In this document: in pieces, positions 46,880 to 59,100 of the stretch
Numbering within the stretch: position 1 is the first letter of the stretch
How the letters are laid out: each line of letters begins with the position of its first letter
Assembly (NCBI GenBank): GCA_032209605.1
Contig: JASFXZ010000003.1
Location: forward strand, 33,444,762-33,508,761
DNA: 64,000 bases
Direction of reading: 5' to 3'
Source of the DNA: Mactromeris polynyma
Taxonomy: Eukaryota > Mollusca > Bivalvia > Venerida > Mactridae
The notes under the pieces: generated by a model
What the model was told of the DNA's origin: nothing
The model's database searches: none
The model's input: the letters and a program-made list of their open reading frames with translations, nothing else
Position numbers and translations under genes: made by a program

Positions 46880-48439
46880 GGTTATACATGTACTGATGTG
46901 TAGGTTAAACATTAATGTTAAAATGAGTTTTTAATACAACGATAATTAACATGCAGATATCATTTAGTGTGTGAAATTTGGTGTGTGTCCCAACTTAAGT
47001 TGAAAAACATGATTACAGTCCAAAGATACTTGTGACTTAAGTACGCCGTAAATTTATAATAACAATAAGTTGTTACACAAGTTAGAATTTTACTGATATC
47101 TTATGCTCCCATATCGTTACTTTATTTATGAAACTCTGATGCTTGACTTAATTACTGATAAAATAACCAAATTTATTGTTGGTTTATGTCACTGTTCATG
47201 TTTGTTACAACACAGTCGAGGTTTAAGTACATATGTACCGTGTTTGGATTAACGTCGTTGTTCAAAGATATTTCAGTTTCTCATTCAGACGACAATCTGT
47301 TGACGTAGCCAGTGTTTCAGTCTTTCCAAACATGACTAATATGTTCTCATGTATTCAACTGCTAGCGTTGATTTTCGAACATGAACCATGTACAGTTAAG
47401 TAAAGGCATACGATGTAGTTGTTGTGAAGAATCTACGCCTTGTCTCTGCCAACATATACATTTAGAATACTTGTTGTCACCACCGTGTTCAAACTCCATG
47501 CACCGGTAACTCAATTACTTTACACTACAGTAACCATCTCCGATTTGTGTAAATGGAGATCAATGCTTAGAAGCAACTGAGCCGAACAGGTGTTTTTGTG
47601 AAATTTGCACACAAACGCCAAGTTCTTTTACTTGGCTTACAAACTATACACCAGCAATATAGCATTGCTCATCAAAGCATGATCAAAAACTAGAATTGTC
47701 CATGAAACTGTTACTTAATCATCATTTAAAGATGTTTTGGTAATTATGTATGCTTTCCATTTTATATCAATACAAAGCAACCTCTTCAAAGCAGCCCTCT
47801 CTTGATAGCACTATCAAACTTTCCTTTAGACATTTAACTTCTCCAGAACAGCAAATTCTCAACAACAGCCCGAATTGGTGCCTCGCAGAGGGCGTCGCTC
47901 TGAAGACGTTGCTTGGTACAAATGTTACACCACTACTAAGGTACACGATCGTTTGTTGTTGCGAATTCCTGCAGTCATAAAATGATAAGAAACAGGCATG
48001 CGAACGCCTCTGTATCCGATAACTCGTATCACTGTGATAGTGACAGTCATTTCAGTCATAGCAGTCGCAATATTTCTGTTCCTTTTGCTAGCTATACTGG
48101 CAACAATACACCCGTAACTACTGTACTCGGCGGATACATCATGTCAGTATTGTTAAGCATGTAGTCAATTAACAGAATGTAATCATTTACTGTCTTCCAT
48201 ACTGTTTGTGCTTAAGTGTTGCTTCTTTTTCTGTATTTGAGGCTTTAGCAATTTATACAATTAAGCATTTGTTTACTATTGACAGAATGAGCAGAATTGG
48301 TTAATCTGGATTACCTGCCCCTACCACTTAGCACTATTACACAGGATAGTACACAGGGAACCAGACTACATTATTGGTGCTCTTTCTTCAGGCTGTTAGC
48401 TGCTAGTTATCAGTATTACTACAAGAAGCGCTGGCAGTG

Positions 48440-48662
48440 GTAGGAGTAGTTTAAGAGAGATTAAGTTGTTACAGGAAACGCCGCATACATTGACCACAAG
48501 ACAATGCCTCCCCACACAGACACCCCGGGAAAACAAAAATCCACAAAATATCAGGCACTGAGGAGGTGCAAGGGTAGATATTGAGGAGGTGCACGGGTAA
48601 ACATGTATGGGAACAGGGGTGTAAGGAATGGTCTGGCTGACCATAATGAACAACCAAAAAGA
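48440..48662. repeat. Unnamed ~185-bp interspersed repeat, family C copy 1
   Basis: Shares with 58070-58256 and 60178-60362 the order 'agagag(a)ttaagttgttac', 'acaatgcctccccacacaga', 'cc(c)cgggaaaacaaaaatcca', 'aggcact...ggaggt' and 'gaacag(g)gg...aaggaatgg'. This copy has an internal duplication of 'gaggaggtgca'. No TIR, LTR or polymerase III boxes were seen. Confidence 0.75.
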
Positions 48663-49076
48663 ATTTAGAGGGGCATCAAGAGGGGAATTAAATGCTGTTT
48701 TCACTGATATTACCGGCTTCACACTGATATTATTTTATTAATGCTTTTATTGCAAGAGTTTTAGGGTATAATGTATTTGTGACTGACGACAGGAAAAGCT
48801 TATATTGTCAATATTGTATCGGAATTAACATCATTGATCAAGAATGTTAATGTGTCTGTACCAAAACACAAGTTTCCATACGTCTCGCCTTCTTCAGCTG
48901 TTCAAGTTCTAATGGTAAAATTGTCACCTTAATAAATCATAGTTAAGATTGTATCTCGACACGATACAGATGTCTGATTCTCTTGAGTACTTCAGAATTA
49001 TAAGTGCATCAATTTGTTATATAAATGCCGTAAAATCGACCATAGGGCGTAGACTTCTACTGTTGCTGTAGGAAAA

Positions 49077-52000
49077 ATGGCGAGTTTCATTAAGGCGGCA
49101 TTGTTGGTAGTTTGTTTGATGCAAACAGGTATGTACAACTTGTACTTGATTTAGAGTTACGACATTTATCTTCTCTTATTAATAAAGTATATGCTTTTTC
49201 GGAAAGTAAAACTACTATTGTAATGTTTCGATATGTGTTTTGTATTGTTGCAACAAAAGATATATAGGCTCGATTGGTGAAAGCGAAACAAGCCTGCTTA
49301 TTTATTACATGCCGATTGAAAAGTTTCAATTTCACCCATCGAGCTACTTTAAAACATGCGCTTTACCAAATTCACGTAAACTGTCGATTTTCTCATCCTG
49401 ATATAATACTCACGGATGTATTTAGTTAATGAATTGGATTACAAAACATCTAGAAAATAGACAATGCGACAAAGTTGTGGTGTTTGTTTGACTTTAATGT
49501 CGCATATTTTCAATGAATTAACTCCTTTTCTAACCTCTAATAAATGTGATTTTAAAGATATATCTGTCTTATCTGAGGTTTAAAACTTTGAATGGGCCTC
49601 ATGCAATAATGTTGTTACATTAGCTAAAACATCTTTAATAGGAAACCTTGCAATGTGTAACTGATTAAAAAATCTTGGTTATCATAAATTACTTTATTAC
49701 CGATAATTTTGCATTAAATACATGCTAGAAACATTATGCTAAGGATTGATTAAAACTGTTATTACCATTAACGTATTATCTAGTTTAAAAACAATCCTTT
49801 GAACTTTGTGATGTTACTGCTATACACTTTAAACCACTTTTTTTATCTTCCATGATGAATCTAATTCACACTATCGTTTCAAATCCTCTAGCTATCTAGT
49901 TTTACTTCTACGGTAGGTACCAGAAATTACAATTTTTATTTTTACATTAACTACTGATCAAACTCGTTTCATGTAAAAGGTTGTATATTGTATTGTATTA
50001 TTATGATGTTCATAGTATGTAAATAAACAGGCGGAGCGATAAATGAGTTCCTGATATGGCGAGCCCGAAAGTACTGAGCAAAACTTATCATATACATTTT
50101 TGTACTTGGTGCTCAGTTTGTTTGTATGATTAATTAATCAAATTGTCATGGCCCACCGACAAATATATATGTTTTTAAAACTTGTTTATGTTTGTGGCCA
50201 AATCACATGTCAATTGTTGCTTTATACATGTATATACATTTATAAACGAATAATGCCGAAATTTATGATTTATATTTTTCAACAAATCTCTATTTTTTAA
50301 CAAAATTCAAACATATAGAATGTTTACGAATACGTAAAAATGAGACACGTGTAATTGTTTAGTGTTAAGTGTTAATACTGTCGAATAAATTAAACATTAA
50401 ATTGTCATTTTGAAGATCAGTCTATCAGCTGTGTATTGTTTGAACTCTTCCATTAAAGGTAATGGAAATTTACCATCTGTTGCGTTATAAGTTTAGCTCA
50501 GTTTAGCTGTAAATACGTCCTTGTAGTTTCTCAAACACTCGAGATTATTTATGAAAAGGTTGAAACATTGCCGACACCAACTCAGTTCGGTTTCATGTCT
50601 GGTTCACAAGCTGAATATTACTCTGACTCTCACTTTTCCAGAGGGATCAGAATTGTCGCGTATCGTTGGTGGATCTGACGTGATAATTACCGACCACCCA
50701 TGGCAAATTTCACTGCGAAGAAGCGGCTCCCACATTTGTGGCGGATCTTTCATTAGCAACCAATGGGTAATTACTGCGGCTCATTGTGTTGAGTAAGTAT
50801 TTCATTATCAAAGCATACGAGTTTCATATTGAAATTGATTCGGAGAATATCTCATACCTTTACCTTGTTCCTCATATAGATATTGCGGTTTTATTAACCG
50901 CTAACGTATGCATATATTACCTGGACCATTACATTTCAAAAAAGGTGTATTGAAATATTCGTGTTTGTCCTTAAGCTTGACGGAGAAAAGGCCAGGGTTG
51001 TGTTTTGATACCCAGCAGATCACAGATGTTGTGGGAGCGAATGACTGGTTTCTAGTACACATATATATTTTTGATTCAAATAATCTGTAGATGCCTCGCC
51101 TCGAGTAAATTCCGGCTTGAGGAGCTTCAGATTTGCGGTCGCATACCTCTACTGAGTGTGCCAACGGAAGTACCCATTGTCCATTCACACTACCAAAAAA
51201 GTGCTGCATGTAACATGCCTAACACAGGGAAAAACTTTCTACAATGTCTCGAAATGCCGAGTATTCATAGTGACGCGTCTTTTTGTAAGTTTTGCTAACA
51301 TTTTCGGGCCATGGAATAAGGCATCGGCGCCTTTTAGCCTGATGCTTTTGGTACTTGGTTAGGCACCAGCTGTGTAATTGTTTTCAACACACTTTAGTTA
51401 CACATTATCGAAACATGAATATGTGTTTATTTTGCCAATTGGATTATTATGACAATTGTAAATAATGTTGCTAATCGACAAATTGTATTAATTTCAGTGG
51501 CCAAGCTGCAAGTACTCTGTCAATCGGATATGGGGATTCGAGCCTGTCATACCACAACTTTGTGGATGTTTCATCAGTTACCATGGTACATTATATTAGC
51601 ATTACTTTAATGAATAAACAAAGTTCATAGTTAAGTTGGATGCATTCAGATAAAACGTTGTTAATACTGAACTGGTATTGTTATAAGTTTACGTACATGT
51701 ACAGTTATGCCTCAATAATAAGACCACTATTGGTTTTGAAGAAGGAAGGTCTTAGGTTTAAGGTGGTCGGAATACCGAAAAAATGGTTTTATAATGAGGT
51801 AGTATTAAAATCGAGGTGGTACAATTTAAGTCAGTGTGGTTTTACTGTATAGCGTTTTGGATAACACACTGAAACATTTTTCTAATTAATCTCCCCACGT
51901 TTGTACTTTTATTACTTCGGATAGAAGTCTTTATTAGCAGATTATTTTGTAGAATTGTGGTTAAATAAAGAGCAAAATTGGGAAAACGGACTTGAAATTT

Positions 52001-54738
52001 GTGCTCTTAATTTTGATGTGGTCTCATTATTGAGATGGTCTGTAAGTGAGGTTTTACTGTACATGTATTTCACTGTATTTATATAAAATATGACAATATA
52101 AGAAGAGTGTAAACAGATAAATTCGCTTTAAAACTTACTATGTTAACTCATTGCTTTCATATTTCAGCATCCGGATTACACGAGTGACGGATCGCAGGGT
52201 TATCCTCATGACTTTGCCCTCTTATATTTATCTCAGCCTGTCGAATTCGATAGTTTTGCAAACATGATTGGTCTGGCGTCAAATACAAACCCATTGACAG
52301 ACTGCACAATCACCGGCTGGGGATGTACTAGTGAGTCAAGCTTAAGCATCAATTACAATAAAATCTCAATAATAATACCACTTATGGGACCATTGAAAAC
52401 TTGTCGTCTTATTAAGGTGGTCTTAATATTGAGGTTGAATAAAGAGCAAAACAGTGAAAATTCTGTTCTTAATTTTGAGGTGATCTCATTATTTAAGTGA
52501 GATTTTTCTGTACCTGTTTTGAAATCGTAAGATCACAAAATGTTTAAACTTAGTTTGAAGTTCAGGGACGGGACTTACAACCGTTTCTTGTACTGAGCGT
52601 GAAATGCATGGAAATTCACAAATGGGTGCTGAATATTACTTGTCGACCGTTTTAGTAGAGATTTGAGTGTAATATGAGATCTGGGAGTAATTATTAAGTA
52701 TGAACGTTGAGTGTAGCACTCAAATCATTAAGAACCCCGGCATCTCATAATCACTCTCAAATCACTAAGAAAATGGACCATGAAACTGTTCAGCACTCAC
52801 TATCAGACAAATAAGAGCGAATTGTATGATTTGAGAATTGAGTTCTGAGTGAAGTATCTGTTATAGTCCTAGACCCAGATTATTACAGTAAAACCTCAAT
52901 AAAAAGACCATCCTTGTGATCCTTGCAAACTGGTCCTAATACTGAGTCGGTCTTAATATCGAGGTTGAATACAGAGCAAGGTTAGGGTAAGAGTAAATGG
53001 ACTTGAATACTGTGATCTTAATTTTGAGGTGGTCTTATTATTGAGGTGGTCTTTACGTCAGGTTTTACTGTATACTAATCAACTCTTTCACGAAGGCGTA
53101 ATTAATTACACTGTTAATTTACTGTCGGATGTCATGCTAGAATATGAAAATCTAAAGTTCGGACAGGTCACGAAACAGCATCCTCGGTACCCAGGCTATT
53201 CATAACACCCTGAGCAAATTGGCTAGCGAAACTTCGTAATACAGGAATATCATTAGCATTTCTCGACCAATGAAATGGACGATAACAAAAAGAAGGAATC
53301 TCCTTTGTGAAGAGATATCAGCAAATTCGACAAAATGGCAGTAACCATTGAAAAATTTTGAAAGCCGCGATCTTATTGGATCCCTCAGAACCGCTCTTTC
53401 ATCCGTCACTCCTCGGCAATTTCCGTTTCGCGTAGGGTGTTATTCATGCGGCCAATCAAGCGGCTGGATTTCTCCTCATTAATTATTCATGAGTACGGGA
53501 ATTTTACAGTCAATTTGCCCAGGGTATCATATATGTTATGAATAGCCTGGGTACCGAGGATGCGAAACAGAAGCTCATGAGAGACATGGTGTGTAGTTAT
53601 CAATTTGTTGTTAATATCACAGCTGCAATACTTGGTATATGTTTGTCGTCACCTGAAACATTGAAAGGGATTCCCATACAGAAAATAAGCCCTACAGCTT
53701 GCAAGTCCCTGTGGTCGGATCAGCAGATACAAGACATGCACGTTTGTGTTTATGAGTCAGGAAAGAGCGCTTGCATGGTATGTATGTAGTATAATCTGAG
53801 AAAAATGAATAACATTTGTTCGGTTTTCACTGTTCTTCGATATTGTCAAATCAGAATTTATTTTGTAATCAAAGCGCTGAAAGCACTATAGTTGTTCGGT
53901 ATTGAACACTGGTTTTGTATTCAACGCTTCCAGAGTCACAGAAAGTACGACTCATCATGGTTAAACAATTAAATATAATTGCACAGTTAAGATTTCTACC
54001 AGTAATGAGTATGTTAAGCAGGTTACGCTCAGATGTTGAACTATTTTTAACCGATTCACTTACCTGTTTTTGTTACGCCACTTCCGGAAAAAGTAGTGTT
54101 CGTATTAAGGCGACGCGACTGTCGAAAATTGCCATAGAACTAGTGGTTCAACCGAACAACCAATAAAAACCAGCGTTTTTGGACTTTCTTACCCTGATTG
54201 ACGACAGACACCAATCATAGAGATATATGCCAATTGGTAATTATGGGCCATGGACAATAATTATAATAGCAAATTTATACGCAAACTAGTTTTTTTCTAC
54301 AATATGTTTTATGCAGTAAATGAAAATATTTTTGTAATCTTCGCATGTAAATTATTACCATCGCAATCTACTTAGTTATGATGACTTAGTTTAAACATAT
54401 TCATTTGTCTAAATTGTCTTGTAATGTACAATAAATGACAAGATTACTTAAGTACATGAAAATAGACAAGTGGATAGAATTGGAAGCATAAGTTTATTTG
54501 AAGTTGTTTTCATGTAGGCCTAAGGAATACTTGTACCAAATCATATTTCGGACTCTTTCAATCTGTATCTGTATTTCAGGGTGACTCCGGTGGACCTCTG
54601 ACTTGCTACCAAGATGGCGTCAAAGTTTTAGCGGGGGTTACCTCGTGGGGTTCGTCCAGCTGTAACGGCAGTACTCCATCAGTCTACGCAAGAATAAGCT
54701 GGGCCTATACTTGGATCATGTCCGTCACGGGACAGTAG
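49077..54738 (+). CDS. Secreted chymotrypsin-like (S1A) serine protease
   Basis: Six exons with consistent phases: 49077-49128, 50642-50792, 51498-51585, 52168-52330, 53623-53777 and 54580-54738 (TAG), 255 residues. Exon 1 is a signal peptide ([17 protein letters not shown]). Activation is expected after Arg24 in SR|IVGG. The triad is His65 (ITAAHC), Asp112 (HDFALLYL) and Ser206 (GDSGGPL). The residue equivalent to 189 is Ser200 and 192 is Met203, as in chymotrypsin, so cleavage after aromatic or large hydrophobic residues is inferred; trypsin would have Asp. Position 226 is Ser237 instead of Gly, which may narrow the pocket. Cys pairs 42-58, 136-201, 168-182 and 191-220 are all represented. 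Likely a digestive or haemolymph enzyme of simple one-domain form, without pro-domain modules. The acceptor at 53621-53622 is the least certain border. Confidence 0.92.
51700..51849. mobile_element. pogo/mariner-like MITE, family B copy 2 (protease intron)
   Basis: Starts tacagttatgcctcaataat and ends gtggttttactgta, with aagaccac and ggtggtc inner arms. It belongs with 11222-11316 but has a longer, diverged centre. Confidence 0.75.
51955..52061. mobile_element. pogo/mariner-like MITE, family B copy 3, right half only
   Basis: Carries the right half of the family ('aataaagagcaaaa', 'cttaattttgatgtggtctc', 'gtgaggttttactgta') with no matching left end, so it is truncated or was split from copy 2 by later change. 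Confidence 0.7.
52354..52512. mobile_element. pogo/mariner-like MITE, family B copy 4 (protease intron)
   Basis: Starts tacaataaaatctcaataat and ends gtgagatttttctgta, 159 bp. It begins only 23 bp after the end of exon 52168-52330. Confidence 0.8.
52884..53072. mobile_element. pogo/mariner-like MITE, family B copy 5 (protease intron)
   Basis: Starts tacagtaaaacctcaataaa and ends caggttttactgta, 189 bp, with the shared core 'gaggttgaatacagagcaag' and 'cttaattttgaggtggtctt'. It is the best-preserved long version in the window. Confidence 0.85.
53171..53570. mobile_element. hAT-like MITE with 8-bp target-site duplication
   Basis: Element 53179-53562 (384 bp) has 29-bp perfect terminal inverted repeats that begin CATCCTCGGTACCCAGGC and continue imperfectly for about 20 bp more. 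It is flanked on both sides by cgaaacag (53171-53178 and 53563-53570), an exact 8-bp duplication, which is typical of hAT elements. It lies in the protease intron and ends about 52 bp before the exon at 53623. No transposase is encoded. Confidence 0.9.
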
Positions 54739-55217
54739 ATACCATCTGCACTGGCTTAATATATTGCATATAAAGACCAAAATAAAGATCGCAAATTAAT
54801 ATGTGTTGATTATTTCAATAATGAGTAGAGTAATCTAATCTTGGTAATTATGAAGCCTAAGTACAACACCAGGATGAACACTCCAAAGTGTAATATTCGT
54901 GTTTACAGTCTGTGTTCAGTGATAGAACAATTATCAGCAGTTGCAGAAAGTCAATTTATATAAGCGTATGTATATGCCTATGTATCCTTAATGCACACTG
55001 ACACGTAACAACTGGAGTATGAAAACACGAGGGTATTCAGTTTAGTCGAGGTAACGTAGTGTTTTAGTAATAGATCCTGGGAAAATTCTGTCGACCGGGA
55101 GGCGAGCGGATGTAATCAATTTATTAGGGCCTCCTGTTCCTGTGTCGGAAACCCAACAGGGAATGGGCACCTCTGATTGGGATTCTAAATTGGCTGTAAT
55201 TTCGCGATGCACTTCGG

Positions 55218-55572
55218 AAAGGTTTCATCCACTGCTTGGGGTCCCAGTAGTAGATGGGATTCACGATTTGACGTTCAATGGACCGAAGTTATAGATTTGC
55301 GAAGATTGCAATTGCGGGATATTTGCCTTGCCTTACATCGACTCGGGTTGCAGTTTCATTCACTTCTTGGGAACCCAATGGTGGATGGGATTTGCGACTC
55401 GAGGTTCGATGGACCGAAGTTGTATTGTAGTTATCCCAGTAGTGGATGGGATTTGCGAAGTTTGCATTTGCGGGATACTTGCCTTGTCTAACATCGACTC
55501 GGGTTGCGGTTTCATTCACTTCTTGGGAACCCAGTGGTGGATGGGATTTGTGATTTGACGTTCGATGGACAG
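55218..55572. repeat. 156-bp imperfect tandem repeat, ~2.3 copies
   Basis: The landmarks 'gcgaag(a/t)ttgca(a/t)ttgcggg' recur at 55299 and 55455, and 'ggtttcat(t/c)cact' with 'tggatgggattt' recur at about 55219, 55351 and 55507. Units differ by a few substitutions. Open frames here are by-products. Confidence 0.85.
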
Positions 55573-55884
55573 ACTTTGGTTTGCAGTTAAATTGATATGA
55601 AACATACCCTCACCGGCGTACGGCCCACGCGGTGATCACCGAAGTGCATAGTAAAGGGGGGGGGGGTAGTATGTTGGGAATGTTGTATGAAGTGGCTCAA
55701 AAGTGAGTATGATGGGGATATTTGCCTCAGTGGCCTATACACTCCACCACTAAATACAACCTTCATGTAATATGTTAACTGTACGAAAGTCTCTTAAGAA
55801 AGTAGCACTTTTAACGTTAATACAATCAATGAATATACTGTCAGAAGAATTGTGCACATGTCTTTATATCGGGTAATAAAATAA

Positions 55885-56860
55885 ATGAAAAGTTCACAAA
55901 ATTTTGATTCGGAAAACATTGAGGACAAACAAACACTTGTAAACTAGCTGGAAAAAACACAACTCAAGCATGAGAAAGCTACAATTAAGATTGCTGAGTT
56001 GACAAATGAAATTTGCGTCACAAAAGATAAATTATCAAATTCAAGCCTCGCAATGTCAACAAAAGACTAAAAAGAAAGAGCAATACAAATCATGTTTTTG
56101 AAGAAGAAACAAGTAAAATTGAAGCGGATGCGCACCAAAATCAGGTATCCCAGATAGTGGACCAGTTGAAAGGGAAAAAGTAAACCTACAACAGAAAGCT
56201 TCGCAACTGAAAACTAAATGTGAACAACTTAAAAAGTCTAATAATGAAGTCGTCAGCCTGTACTCAGAAATACTAGAAATAACAAACAATTATGAAAGTG
56301 AATTAATGAGGAACAAAAATGAAATCGAACAATTACAAGAAGTAATAGATTTTACCGACTCACAAGAAATAAAAACATTTGAAAATGGACGTTATGTAAA
56401 CGAAATCAGACAATGTTGCATGTCGTTAATAACTGAATGTAATGTCAGTTTATCAAAACTGCCATCCGTTGTTAATACTGTACTGAAAACATTGACTGGC
56501 AAAATTCCCACTCGTCTTCCTAGCAAGACTTTGCTCAGTTGGCCAACTGTAGAAGCTAAGGCTAATGCTTCAAAGCATGTAGCGAAGAATATGTTGGAGA
56601 ATTTTGAGCCAACTGCAGCAAGTGGTCATATTCTTCATCAAGATGAAACCACGAAGTATCACCAACATGTCTATGGTTTCCAAGTCATTCTAAAATCTGG
56701 TGACAGTTACACCATGGGCCTAAAGTATGTTGGTGGAGGGGACGCAAACATGTACTTAAAATCATTCCTAGACACAATTGCTGACCAAACTGTAACAGGC
56801 AAAGAGTCTGAAGAAACAATAGCAAAGCTGATAACATCGATAAACAAGAAATATCTTTAA
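55885..56860 (+). pseudogene. Decayed coiled-coil/transposase-like gene fragment
   Basis: From ATG 55885 a frame reads as coiled coil (MKSSQNFDSENIEDKQ) but meets TAG at 55945 and TAA at 56068. A second frame, open from about 56121 to 56860, continues the coiled coil (VEREKVNLQQKASQLKTKCE) into a globular part: YVNEIRQCCMSLITECNVSL, KIPTRLPSKTLLSWPTVEAK, GHILHQDETTKYHQHVYGFQ. I recall a multi-copy family of unnamed invertebrate proteins with this layout, several hundred residues longer; a transposon origin is plausible but unproven. This copy stops early at INKKYL. Broken by stops, frame change and 3' truncation. Confidence 0.6.
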
Positions 56861-57859
56861 AAAAGATGGTCGGCGCAACTTGAAGTTTGCAAATTTGTTG
56901 CAATCTGAAGGTTAAAATTTGTTGTACAACATAAAAATTGCTTAATGTTACGACTGCCGGACATTCAATGACGCTATACTACAGAAACCTCGAGATCACT
57001 GCGTAGTACGCTCACACACATTCCTTTGATTCCACTACCGTTACATTCACACGCTGCTGTATTACCCAGTAAATTTTGATATTTGACATTTTTAACCTTT
57101 TTGCTATAATCAATGATTTAGTTGCAGTGAACGAAATCACAGTTCGTTCCTTATACTAAATTCATTGGTCGGCACGATATCTCGTGATGACACTTGAGTT
57201 TATAATACAAATGTAGATGGGTATTTTCCAGCGTTAAACCAAATCAAATGTTTACACAATGTATAGCCTTTCGTTTAGAAGGAAATATCGAGGATTTTAC
57301 AGATACGTATTACAAAATTTATTAGAGTGGCGAATTCGAGTAACAATTAAGATGCCAAGTAACGATATGACACATTTTTAAAATATACGCAGATTCCGCA
57401 TAGACAGCTGTTTAAATGACCTTAAATCACAACACATTTACAGGCATTGGAAAATGTTTGGCATGCCAACGAAACGACAGTTACTTACGTTCGAATTATT
57501 TAGTTTTTCTAGCAATTTCCATAGTCACAGCGGCATTTCTACGACAGTGAAAGCTGTCTTTCAGTTAGTCTGGTACCGAACGTACTCTGCACATAAGCGT
57601 AATGTAATGACAAGGGCAGGTCATCCAGGCTATCTTTCAGTGCACACTTGCAAATTACGCAATGTTTACTGTTCTACATTTGGGTCATTAGTGAGTCGTT
57701 GCAAGCGGCTCGCTGACTGTCTGTGGACGCATGTCGACTCGCCTGTCTAAATATAGAAACTACTACCTAGGAGACTGGATACAAATAACGCCGTAGTGTG
57801 ACTAGTCATAGACACAGTATTGTCTGTTTCAATATACGTAGTTCATCGTTCTTTATTGC

Positions 57860-57995
57860 ATAAAGTATTTCTGAGTACGGGCTGACGGCTTCATGTTTAG
57901 ACCTTTTAAGTTGTTCACATTTAATTTTCAGTTGCGAAGCTTTCTGTAGTAGGTTTACTTTTTCCCTTTCAACTGATCCACTTTCTGTGATACCA
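57860..57995 (-). pseudogene. Detached inverted copy of the coiled-coil segment
   Basis: On the minus strand it reads GITESGSVEREKVNLLQKAS, then QLKIKCEQLKRSKHEAVS and PYSEILYAI, closely matching 56140-56280 (plus) at both DNA and protein level. Only this segment is duplicated; the globular part is missing. Confidence 0.7.
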
Positions 57996-58069
57996 AACAA
58001 TAGGCATCGACCAATCAAATTAATTGACCCTTCCACAGGCGCACTGTAGCCACGCCCACCTTAGCAACA

Positions 58070-58256
58070 AAATAGAGAGAATAACTAACTACAGGGAACT
58101 CCACATACACAAGACAGTGCCTCCCCATGCAGACCTCCGGGAAAACAACAATCCACAAAACGTAAGGCACTTAAGGAGGTCAAAGGGTACATATGTTAAG
58201 GAACAGAGGCACAAGAAATGGCCCGGCAGACCACAAGGAATAACTAGGATAATCAG
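58070..58256. repeat. Unnamed ~185-bp interspersed repeat, family C copy 2
   Basis: Same order of blocks as 48440-48662: 'agagagaataactaactaca', 'acagtgcctccccatgcaga', 'ccgggaaaacaacaatccac', 'aaggcactta', 'gaccacaaggaataactagg'. Confidence 0.75.
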
Positions 58257-58997
58257 TGAAGGAAGGGAGGGGGGATTAATGGATGGAGAAGATCACAGGA
58301 CAAGTCAAGACAACTGGCCGCAATAGGCCGAAACTTGGCAAGAAACAACCTGAACACTATATAAAGTGACAGAATTGCACAGCGGAAAGGGAAATACAAA
58401 ACACATTCAAAGCACAGACGGAAACAACTACCATATAGCGAATTACAGCATTGGAAGTGTCAGCAAAAAAACACTGGGCAAAAACACAACTGCATTTTAT
58501 CATAATCCGAGCCAGGCATTTATCATCAACCTATGTGGAATGTATGATATGATAAACGTAACTGTGCATTTTGTAGTAAACATGTTTGTATTTTATGACT
58601 AACCGTGGTCAATGCTATGATGACATGTATGAAACAATATAAAACACTATACATGTAATAGCTTTACTTATCTAATCTACGGATACAGTTATACAAGAAG
58701 AGCTTTCCTAATCTAATCTACGAACACATTTATGCTATATATAACAAAACAGTTTAGTTCTACCATATCATCAATGAAAGTTAGAAAACATTAACATGAT
58801 TTTCTTGAATAAATCAACAAATATAAAATAAACGAGACTTTGTAAAGCACATATACATGTAATAAGATATAACAGGCCCGCAACTCACTATTACGATATT
58901 GCATATAACAACATAACAGTAACAATATCAAACATCGAGATATTTATCTATGACATCCACAAGGGTTAACAAAAATAGCGTAGTTCTGTATGTTATT

Positions 58998-59100
58998 GTT
59001 AAACAAGAAATATCTTGAAAAAAAGATGGTCGACGCAATTTGAAGGTTAAGATTTGTTGTGCAACATAAACAAATGCCGAGATGTTACGACTGTTGATCA
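58998..59100 (+). repeat. Direct copy of the 3' end of the coiled-coil pseudogene
   Basis: Matches 56841-56960: 'aaacaagaaatatctt', 'aaaaaagatggtcg(g/a)cgcaa', 'tgaaggttaa(a/g)atttgttg' and 'atgttacgactg'. It lacks a 15-20-nt stretch present in the other copy. The early truncation point is shared, so the truncated form itself was copied. Confidence 0.7.

Larger units (their letters stand above)
44681..49076. other. Intergenic: COPS4 3' flank to protease gene
   Basis: Mostly AT-rich sequence that begins with the COPS4 3' UTR; no clear poly(A) site can be chosen (ATTAAA near 45684 is one option). It contains a TTAA-flanked palindromic element (46551-46879) and copy 1 of the unnamed ~185-bp repeat (48440-48662). 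Open frames at 47750-47980 and 47982-48164 have no recognised features. Confidence 0.5.

Noticed and set aside
47750..48164. Two consecutive small open frames as a gene
   Set aside because: No recognisable domain, no shared frame, no convincing splice borders linking them.
53538..53622. N-terminal extension [11 protein letters not shown]... of the protease exon
   Set aside because: Those codons are the right end of the hAT-like MITE read through; the exon begins after the acceptor at 53621-53622.
57454..57750. 98-residue plus-strand ORF
   Set aside because: Not recognised, no introns, no neighbouring signal; kept out for lack of support.
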